Below are positions 1 through 4,603 of a stretch of DNA of 11,178 bases, piece by piece. How positions within the stretch are numbered: the stretch's first letter is position 1; each line of letters starts with the position of its first letter. The notes under the pieces are model-generated. The model saw only the letters and a program-made list of their open reading frames with translations, made no database searches and was not told the DNA's origin. Both the position numbers and the translations under genes were made by a program. Origin of the DNA: Flavonifractor avistercoris (GTDB lineage: Bacteria > Bacillota > Clostridia > Oscillospirales > Oscillospiraceae); assembly GCA_019119085.1 (NCBI GenBank), contig DWXT01000002.1:1-11178 (forward strand), given 5' to 3'.

Positions 1-4
1 CCAT
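1..4 (-). CDS. Start codon of a divergent gene running off the left edge
   Basis: On the minus strand an ATG lies at 4..2. It is preceded by GGGAGAG (17..11), a good Shine-Dalgarno match, at an ideal spacing of 6 nt. Only one base after the start codon is inside the window, so the product cannot be read. A regulator divergent from a flavin reductase (for example HxlR or MarR family) is a common arrangement and would fit the dyads in the shared gap. That identity is inference from context only. Confidence 0.4.
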
Positions 5-20
5 GTGACACTCTCCCAAA

Positions 21-64
21 GGTAAGTATTGTTCTCTCTTACCAGTATCGCACTTGATTGTGCG
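21..64. promoter_or_regulatory. Two adjacent dyads in the divergent gap (candidate operators)
   Basis: GGTAAG (21-26) and CTTACC (38-43) form a 6-bp inverted repeat with an 11-nt spacer. CGCAC (49-53) and GTGCG (60-64) form a 5-bp inverted repeat with a 6-nt spacer. The two centres lie about 25 bp apart, just upstream of the reductase promoter and just downstream of where a divergent promoter would sit. This suits a dimeric regulator that controls both genes, but the regulator is not identified. Confidence 0.35.
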
Positions 65-67
65 TAC

Positions 68-95
68 TTGTTTTTCTTCTCATGCCTGCTATGAT
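68..95 (+). promoter_or_regulatory. Promoter of the flavin reductase gene
   Basis: An extended -10 is present: TG at 87-88, then TATGAT at 90-95 (5 of 6 matches to consensus). A weak -35, TTGTTT at 68-73, lies 16 nt upstream. The predicted start near 102 gives a leader of about 45 nt before the ATG at 148. Confidence 0.6.
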
Positions 96-147
96 TATAG
101 TAACGAGCGCGGGGGAAGTCAATCCCGCGGAACAGGAGGATATTTCT

Positions 148-699
148 ATGGGCAAGAACATTGTGGTACTCAACGGCAGCCCCCGGAAAAAGGGCAACAC
201 CTCCGCCCTGGTGCGGGAGTTCACCCGGGGCGCGGAGGAGGCGGGCCATACCGTGACCGAGTTCTTTCTGGACGGCATGGACATCCACGGCTGCAAGGGC
301 TGCTTCGGCGGCCACAGCAGCAGGGAGTGCCCCTGCGTGCAGAAGGACGATATGGGCAAAATCTACCCGGCGGTGAAGGACTGCCACGTGGTGGTGCTGG
401 CCTCCCCCCTGTACTACTGGAACCTGAGCGGCCAGCTCCGCACCGCCATTGACCGCCTCTTTGCCCTGGAGGAGGGGGACGGCAACCTGCTGCGGGGCCA
501 TGACCGGGCCTCCTGCCTGCTGATGGCGGCGGAGGGGAGCGGCTTCGAGGATGTGAGCACCTACTACGACCACCTGATGGAGCACCTGCGGTGGAAAAAC
601 CTGGGCCACGTACTGGCCGGTGGCAACATGGACGCGGGCGACATCGACGGCAAGCCGGAGCTCCAGGCGGCCTACGAGCTGGGCAGATCCATCACCTGA
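148..699 (+). CDS. Flavodoxin-fold NAD(P)H-dependent FMN reductase family protein
   Basis: This 183-aa protein matches the NADPH-dependent FMN reductase/flavodoxin-like family, soluble flavoproteins that reduce quinones, nitro compounds, metals or other flavins. The FMN phosphate-binding loop is visible as LNGSPRKKGNTSALV (residues 8-22). SPLYYWNLSGQLRTAIDR (86-103) is the typical second flavin-binding/dimer segment. Four cysteines, C49, C52, C61 and C63, sit in a C-x2-C-x8-C-x-C cluster before KDDM (67-69). This is the position where many clostridial members, including iron-sulfur flavoproteins, carry a cysteine cluster, so an Fe-S or structural metal site is possible. The start at 148 is chosen because AGGAGG (134-139) sits 8 nt upstream; longer frames reaching back to 58 lack a site and cross the promoter. 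The gene is monocistronic, followed by a terminator. The true substrate is unknown. Confidence 0.88.
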   Translation: MGKNIVVLNGSPRKKGNTSALVREFTRGAEEAGHTVTEFFLDGMDIHGCKGCFGGHSSRECPCVQKDDMGKIYPAVKDCHVVVLASPLYYWNLSGQLRTAIDRLFALEEGDGNLLRGHDRASCLLMAAEGSGFEDVSTYYDHLMEHLRWKNLGHVLAGGNMDAGDIDGKPELQAAYELGRSIT

Positions 700-710
700 C
701 AAGATGCAAA

Positions 711-746
711 GGCGGGCCGGTCATTTGACCAGCCCGCCCGTTTTTT
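711..746 (+). terminator. Rho-independent terminator of the reductase gene, probably bidirectional
   Basis: The outer stem GGCGGGC (711-717)/GCCCGCC (732-738) and inner stem GGTC (719-722)/GACC (727-730) are separated by one C/A mismatch. On the plus strand six T follow at 741-746. The convergent permease stops 26 nt away at 764. In its direction the stem is followed by only TTT, so it is a weaker terminator for that gene. Confidence 0.85.
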
Positions 747-763
747 GGAATCCTGCATATGGG

Positions 764-2179
764 TTAAGGGGTTTTCTCCCGGCCGCCCAGGATGCGCTGG
801 GCCCGCTCGGCGTCGGAGAGGGTGCGATCCCGGAAGTGGTAGAGCGCCAGCCCCAGCGCGGCCAGGGCGGCGGCCAGGGCGTACTCCAGGGGGCTGAGGG
901 CGCCGGGGCTGAAGGGCACCAGCAGGTTGCCCGCCAGGAACACCGATGCGATGATGCCGCACACCGCGGTGATCCGGCCGCCGGGCATGGACACCGGCCG
1001 CCGCCAGTCCGGATGGCTTTTCCGCAGGGCCAGCACCGCCGCCAGGGACATGACCCACATGACCACGGTGGCCAGGGAGGCGATGTTGATGAGGGGGAGG
1101 AAGAGCAGCTTGCCGGTGAAGGGGGTGAGCACCACAAAGGCGGCGGTGAACCAGATGCACCGGGCGGGTGTGCCGTATTTGGGGTGGAGGGCGGAGAACT
1201 TCTCCGACACCAGGCCGAACCGGGACAGGCCGTAGAGCATCTGGGCGGAGGAGTAGAGGGTGGAGTTCATCACACCCACCGCCCCCACGAAGGCGGTGAC
1301 CAGAAAGAGCACCCGCACGGCGGGGACGCCGGTGAGGCCCACCAGCACGTCGGCAAAGGGGGCGGTGCGGTTCACCGCCTCCCGCCAGGGCATGCACCCG
1401 GCCACGGCGGTGGACACCAGGCACAGGATGCCGGTGACCAGCAGCAGGCAGGTGATCAGCGCCGCCCCGGCCTTGCGTGCGGCGGGGCCGGTGGCGTCGG
1501 CGGCGGCCTTGGACACGGTCTCCCACCCGGCCACCGAGAACACCAGCAGACTCAGCAGGGCCATGGAGCCGGAGAAGTCGAAGTCCAGCCCCCCGTCGGA
1601 GGCGTACACCGCCGGGTCGAAGTGGGTGAAGCACACCGCCAGGCCGATGGCGCACATGACCAGCAGCACCACCGTGGCGATTTTGGCCAGGGAGGCGCAT
1701 ACGTTGGCCCCCTTGAGCTGGATGAACAGGATGGCCCCCGCCAGGGCCAGCTGGACGATCAGATTGGGCAGGGTGACGGGGAAGTCCCCCACCTGATAGA
1801 GCACCGCCGTCCGCCCCAGGGCGGGGAACAGTTCGTCCAGCAGGGACACGGCGGCCAGATCCACCCAGCAGAACACGATGGTGTTCATCAGAATCCCCGC
1901 CCAGCCCACGGCAAAGCCCCCCCGGCTGCCGAAGGCGGCGTAGGAGTACACCACCTCGCCGCCGGGCAGGGGCAGCATGGGGATGGCCTCCATATAGGCG
2001 AAGGCGAAGGGCAGCTCAATGAGGATGCACAGCACAAAGGCCACCACCAGGTTCAGCGGGCCCCCCGCCGTCTCCAGCCACGTACCCGTCAGCAGCAGCC
2101 AGCTGGTGCCCAGCATGCACCCGATGCCCATAGCCACCAGCCCAAAGTAGCTGATGGATTTTCCACCGTTCTTGCCCAT
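764..2179 (-). CDS. APC-superfamily amino-acid permease
   Basis: The protein has 471 aa and about twelve strongly hydrophobic segments, the usual size and topology of amino acid-polyamine-organocation transporters in the cytoplasmic membrane. The first helix carries the family's glycine-rich substrate-binding stretch, LVAMGIGCMLGTSW (residues 14-27). The PGGEVVYSYAAFG segment (72-84), followed by GGFAVGW, is the conserved helix 2-3 motif. A charged tail (about 450-471) follows the last helix. The start is set by GAGGGA on the minus strand just upstream of the ATG at 2179. It has its own extended -10 promoter at 2211-2219, yet no terminator separates it from the upstream membrane-protein operon, so read-through transcription is possible. 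The substrate (amino acid, polyamine or other amine) cannot be read from the sequence. Confidence 0.9.
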   Translation of the reverse strand: MGKNGGKSISYFGLVAMGIGCMLGTSWLLLTGTWLETAGGPLNLVVAFVLCILIELPFAFAYMEAIPMLPLPGGEVVYSYAAFGSRGGFAVGWAGILMNTIVFCWVDLAAVSLLDELFPALGRTAVLYQVGDFPVTLPNLIVQLALAGAILFIQLKGANVCASLAKIATVVLLVMCAIGLAVCFTHFDPAVYASDGGLDFDFSGSMALLSLLVFSVAGWETVSKAAADATGPAARKAGAALITCLLLVTGILCLVSTAVAGCMPWREAVNRTAPFADVLVGLTGVPAVRVLFLVTAFVGAVGVMNSTLYSSAQMLYGLSRFGLVSEKFSALHPKYGTPARCIWFTAAFVVLTPFTGKLLFLPLINIASLATVVMWVMSLAAVLALRKSHPDWRRPVSMPGGRITAVCGIIASVFLAGNLLVPFSPGALSPLEYALAAALAALGLALYHFRDRTLSDAERAQRILGGREKTP

Positions 2180-2192
2180 CCGGATCCCTCGT

Positions 2193-2208
2193 TCCCATCA
2201 AGATGGGA
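2193..2208. promoter_or_regulatory. Dyad at the permease transcription start (candidate operator)
   Basis: TCCCATC (2193-2199) and GATGGGA (2202-2208) form a perfect 7-bp inverted repeat with a 2-nt spacer. It begins 3 bp downstream of the permease -10 (2216..2211) and straddles the expected start site. That is a classic place for a repressor to block initiation. No T-tract follows, so it is not a terminator. Confidence 0.4.
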
Positions 2209-2210
2209 TC

Positions 2211-2219
2211 ATTATATCA
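2211..2219 (-). promoter_or_regulatory. Extended -10 promoter of the permease
   Basis: On the minus strand TGATATAAT (2219..2211) is a perfect extended -10 (TG-n-TATAAT). No convincing -35 is present at 16-18 nt spacing, which extended -10 promoters tolerate. The -10 directly abuts the stop codon (2219..2217) of the upstream 99-aa gene. Confidence 0.7.
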
Positions 2220-2516
2220 TCTCTGGCGAGCTTTTCCTAGTCCCGCCCTCCAGAGAACCCAGGCCAGGCCCCAGCCGGCCAGATACAGCCCGGCCTGGAG
2301 CAGATAGAGCAGGGCGGCCGCCACATTCAGCCCCACAAAGAGGCCCCCCGCACGGTAGGCCCGCAGAGCGCAGACCAGCGGCCACCCCACCGCCGCCAGC
2401 GGGAGCAACCGCAGGAAGCGGAGTCTCCGCCGGGTCAGCCGGAGCACCCCCAGCTGAAGGACACACGGCCCCACCAGCCAGAGGGCGAACCAGAGCAGCA
2501 AAAGCAGTTCTTCCAT
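2217..2516 (-). CDS. 99-aa membrane protein, last gene of the LytTR/DUF3021 cluster
   Basis: I do not recognise this family. The protein is strongly hydrophobic, with likely helices at about residues 3-25, 36-52 and 57-90. They are separated by the basic patch RLTRRRLR (26-33), which should face the cytoplasm. The start at 2516 is supported by GAGGTG (2527..2522), which overlaps the stop codon of the upstream 135-aa gene. Only 9 nt separate the two genes, so they are very likely co-transcribed and translationally linked. It could be an accessory subunit of the membrane complex made by this cluster. No catalytic motif is visible. Confidence 0.72.
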   Translation of the reverse strand: MEELLLLLWFALWLVGPCVLQLGVLRLTRRRLRFLRLLPLAAVGWPLVCALRAYRAGGLFVGLNVAAALLYLLQAGLYLAGWGLAWVLWRAGLGKARQR

Positions 2517-2525
2517 ATACGCACC

Positions 2526-2933
2526 TCACGTTCCGGAGTCCTTCCGCGGATACGCCCCCGCCGCGTTGCCCAGCAGGGCAAAGACCGCCGGCTCCAGGCA
2601 GAGGGCGCCGGCCATGTGACAGAGGCCCCGCGCAATGGGCAGCAGGCACAGGGCGCACGCCAGAGGGAAGAGGGGGCACAGGCCATGCCGCTTTCCCAGG
2701 GCCATCCCAAGGGCCATGCACCCGAAAGGCAGCAGGTAGATGGCAATCAGGATCCCTCCGGTTCCCAGCCACCACATGAGCAGGACGGGCAGGAGGGTAC
2801 ACACCACCGCACACCAGGGCAGCCAGAGGGCCGTGACCCGTAGCTTGAGGCGGACGGGCTCCGGGGCCAGCCGCCGGATCAGAACCGGGCTGGACAGGAT
2901 CGCCAGCCAGCACACCAGGGCCGCCGGGGTCAT
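2526..2933 (-). CDS. 135-aa membrane protein paralogous to the C-terminal domain of the DUF3021 fusion
   Basis: A small polytopic membrane protein with about four hydrophobic segments (roughly residues 3-20, 36-56, 60-80 and 90-125). Its core GKRHGLCPLFPLAC (80-93) matches GRRRGFCPLYPAAC (215-228) of the fusion protein encoded two genes upstream. Both continue to a shared LxGNxAG near the C-terminus, so the two domains are paralogs. An upstream in-frame ATG at 3017 exists, but the start at 2933 is preferred: GGAGGTGAGG ends 3 nt before it, and the longer version would run through the 56-aa gene's stop region and a palindrome. The function is unknown; a partner of the fusion protein is a reasonable guess. 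Confidence 0.72.
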   Translation of the reverse strand: MTPAALVCWLAILSSPVLIRRLAPEPVRLKLRVTALWLPWCAVVCTLLPVLLMWWLGTGGILIAIYLLPFGCMALGMALGKRHGLCPLFPLACALCLLPIARGLCHMAGALCLEPAVFALLGNAAGAYPRKDSGT

Positions 2934-2955
2934 ATCCTCACCTCCCGCGTGTCTC

Positions 2956-2983
2956 CGTAGGGGCGAACTGTGTTCGTCCGCCG
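2956..2983. repeat. Short palindromic element between two genes, possibly a dispersed repeat
   Basis: GGGCGAAC (2961-2968), loop TGT, then GTTCGTCC (2972-2979) form an 8-bp hairpin with one G-T wobble, preceded by CGTAG. It fills the 50-nt gap between the 56-aa stop and the next gene's ribosome-binding site. It resembles from memory the short GTAGGGGCG-type palindromes scattered in gut Clostridia genomes. No T-tract follows, so it is not a terminator. Confidence 0.4.
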
Positions 2984-3154
2984 TTATCTCTCGCCCACCC
3001 AATTTTTCCGCCGACATAACAGCTTTTTGGTCAGCTTTGCGATCATATTGACGGCCAGCAGAGCCAGCCCCAGAGCCAGGGTGAGTCCAAGGGCCAGCAG
3101 CGGTACGCCCAGCACCAGAAACCAGCTGACGAAAAACCAGGCGAAGGAACTCAT
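2984..3154 (-). CDS. 56-aa membrane protein overlapping the DUF3021 gene by ATGA
   Basis: This small gene is easy to miss because its frame stays open far upstream inside the DUF3021 gene. Its ATG (3154..3152) overlaps the upstream stop TGA (3153..3151) as ATGA, the usual sign of translational coupling. The product starts MSSFAWFFVSWFLVLGVPLL, has two closely spaced hydrophobic stretches (about residues 4-19 and 20-39) and ends in a basic tail (KKLLCRRK, 43-50). It probably inserts in the membrane with the basic end inside. I do not recognise the family. Position and coupling suggest a subunit or regulator of the fusion protein. Confidence 0.62.
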   Translation of the reverse strand: MSSFAWFFVSWFLVLGVPLLALGLTLALGLALLAVNMIAKLTKKLLCRRKNWVGER

Positions 3155-3987
3155 GCCCCCGCGCCCCCCTTCCGTACCCGCCGGAGGGCGGAACCGGCCA
3201 GATTGCCCGCCAGGGAGCAAACCAGGGCGATGGTCACCAGGGGCCAGTCGTACATGTTGGAGAACAGGCGGGCCAGGGGGATGAACACCAGAATCCCCAG
3301 CACGCACGCGGCGGGGTAGAGGGGGCAGAAGCCCCGCCGCCTCCCCAGGGACAGGCCGGAGCAGAAGGCCCCCACGGGCAGCAGAATATAAGGGTAGAGC
3401 AGGCCGGAGAGCACCGGCACATACCCGCCGTCGCACAGCCGCAGCACCAGGGGCAGGAGCAGGCACAGCAGGGCGGCGAAGGGCACATAGGGCAGGGTCT
3501 CCCGCCAGCGGAGCGGGGAGGGGGCGGGGGAGAGGCCCAGCCTCTCCCGGATGGCGGAGAGCTCCACATACCACCCCACCCACCGGCCCAGCCACACCAG
3601 GACATAGACCACGGCCAGCAGAAAGACCAGCAGCGCGGCCCCTGCCGGGTCGAAGGTGAGCCCCGCCCACAGGGCCATGGTGGCCGCCGTGAGGGCAAAG
3701 TGGGTCAGGGTGCGGAGCACCAGGGCCCGGCCCTCCCCGGCGAAGGGGAGGGTGGCGACGCCCACCTCCGCCCCCAGCAGGGCGAAGAGGGCGAAGGACA
3801 GGGCGATGCCCCACCCCTCCAGGGCGTCGGGAAAGCCGCAGTCCAGAAAGCCGTACCCGGTAAACTGAGCCGGGCCGGCAATGGGAAAGTCCCCGGCCAG
3901 CCGGCCCAGGAGGGCGTGGGCCGCCAGCCCCAGCAGGGCCCCGGCCAGGGCCCGACGGGCGGCCTGCCGCCTGTCGTCAAACAGCAT
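3151..3987 (-). CDS. DUF3021-type membrane protein fused to a second membrane domain
   Basis: The protein has 278 aa. Residues 1-150 look like a DUF3021 domain: about four membrane segments ending in VVYVLVWLGRWVGWYVELSAI (start at 126) and a charged helix, the typical DUF3021 finish. Ordinary DUF3021 proteins stop near here, at roughly 130-150 aa. Residues 160-278 add about four more segments around GRRRGFCPLYPAAC (215-228), a domain repeated as a separate 135-aa protein downstream. The start at 3987 is chosen over 4005 because GAGAGGAGGT ends 6 nt upstream of it. The LytTR regulator gene lies 14 nt upstream. In characterised LytTR/membrane-protein pairs the membrane partner restrains its regulator; that role here is inference. 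Confidence 0.75.
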   Translation of the reverse strand: MLFDDRRQAARRALAGALLGLAAHALLGRLAGDFPIAGPAQFTGYGFLDCGFPDALEGWGIALSFALFALLGAEVGVATLPFAGEGRALVLRTLTHFALTAATMALWAGLTFDPAGAALLVFLLAVVYVLVWLGRWVGWYVELSAIRERLGLSPAPSPLRWRETLPYVPFAALLCLLLPLVLRLCDGGYVPVLSGLLYPYILLPVGAFCSGLSLGRRRGFCPLYPAACVLGILVFIPLARLFSNMYDWPLVTIALVCSLAGNLAGSALRRVRKGGAGA

Positions 3988-4001
3988 GGAAATACCTCCT
4001 C

Positions 4002-4436
4002 TCAAAGCCCCAGGGCCTCCTTAATCTTCTTCACGTACCGCCGGGACGCGTAGCACACCGTCCCCCCGGCCAGGGTGATGCGGATGGTGCCGGTGAGGGA
4101 GAGATCCAGGGCGGTGATCTTCCGCAGGTTGACGATCTCCGAGTGGGAGATGCGCACGAAGGCGTGCCGGTTCAGCCGGGCCTCCAGCTCGTAGAGCCGC
4201 TCCTTCAGATCATACACCCCGCCGGGAGTCTGCACCCTGACCCCCTTCTCCTCCCCATAGCAGCGGAGGATGTCCGCCTCCTCCAGGGGCACCGCCCGGG
4301 CCCCGTCCCAGCCCACCAGGGCCGCGCCCCCCTCCAGCCGGGCGGCCAGGGCCTTGATCTCGTCGGTGAGGGCCGGGGCGGTGATGGTCACGGCCGGCTC
4401 CCCGCAGGCCGGATCGATGCGGATGTCCACCTTCAT
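4002..4436 (-). CDS. LytTR-family DNA-binding response regulator (no receiver domain)
   Basis: A 144-aa transcription factor. Residues 1-50 form a short N-terminal region typical of stand-alone LytTR proteins. Residues 54-143 form the LytTR DNA-binding domain, with ADILRCYGEEKGVRVQTPGG, then FVRISHSEIVNLRKI and a C-terminal ASRRYVKKIKEAL. There is no phospho-acceptor receiver domain, so control probably comes from the membrane protein encoded 14 nt downstream, as in stand-alone LytTR regulatory systems. The start at 4436 is preferred to 4460 because AAGGGGGGAG (4450..4441) precedes it by 4 nt and the promoter -10 (4464..4459) overlaps the longer start. It is the first gene of a five-gene operon and probably autoregulated. 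Its divergent neighbour is the large Sel1-repeat gene. Confidence 0.87.
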   Translation of the reverse strand: MKVDIRIDPACGEPAVTITAPALTDEIKALAARLEGGAALVGWDGARAVPLEEADILRCYGEEKGVRVQTPGGVYDLKERLYELEARLNRHAFVRISHSEIVNLRKITALDLSLTGTIRITLAGGTVCYASRRYVKKIKEALGL

Positions 4437-4458
4437 GCCGCTCCCCCCTTTCACCCCC

Positions 4459-4487
4459 AATATAGCGGAAAGCGGGCCGTTTGTCCA
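4459..4487 (-). promoter_or_regulatory. Promoter of the LytTR operon
   Basis: On the minus strand TGGACA (4487..4482) and TATATT (4464..4459) are separated by 17 nt, each a 5 of 6 match. The predicted start near 4452 leaves a leader of about 15 nt. TGTCC (4482-4486) and GGACA (4496-4500) make a small dyad over the -35. GCCGTTTGT (4476-4484, plus strand) resembles a single LytTR half-site, which would suit autoregulation. Confidence 0.7.
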
Positions 4488-4521
4488 CGGTTTCCGGACA
4501 GACGGCCGGCCGCGGGGGATA

Positions 4522-4566
4522 GCCGGCGTGCCTACGCCGGCGTAGACAAAACCCTATCGACGGCGT
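4522..4566. promoter_or_regulatory. 8-bp dyad and CGGCGT direct repeats between divergent promoters
   Basis: GCCGGCGT (4522-4529), GCCT, then ACGCCGGC (4534-4541) form a perfect 8-bp inverted repeat. It ends 1 nt before the -35 of the Sel1 gene promoter and lies 34 nt upstream of the LytTR -35. CGGCGT recurs in direct orientation at 4524, 4538 and 4561. A protein bound here could act on both promoters. LytTR proteins usually bind direct repeats, so a different regulator remains possible. Confidence 0.45.
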
Positions 4567-4571
4567 ATAAT
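4543..4571 (+). promoter_or_regulatory. Promoter of the Sel1-repeat gene
   Basis: TAGACA (4543-4548, 5 of 6) and a perfect TATAAT (4566-4571) are separated by 17 nt. The expected start is near 4578, about 26 nt before the ATG. Confidence 0.8.
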
Positions 4572-4603
4572 ATCCCCATACTACATAGAATGGGGAGCAC
4601 ACC

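Noticed and set aside
620..2779. 719-aa plus-strand open frame across the permease
   Set aside because: Composition is extreme in Gly, Gln, His and Pro. It begins inside the reductase gene, crosses a terminator and runs antisense to two well-supported genes. It is a high-GC artefact.
2984..3814. 276-aa minus-strand frame containing the 56-aa gene
   Set aside because: Only its last 56 residues look like a protein. The upstream part is Arg/Pro/Gly-rich shadow of the DUF3021 fusion gene in another frame.
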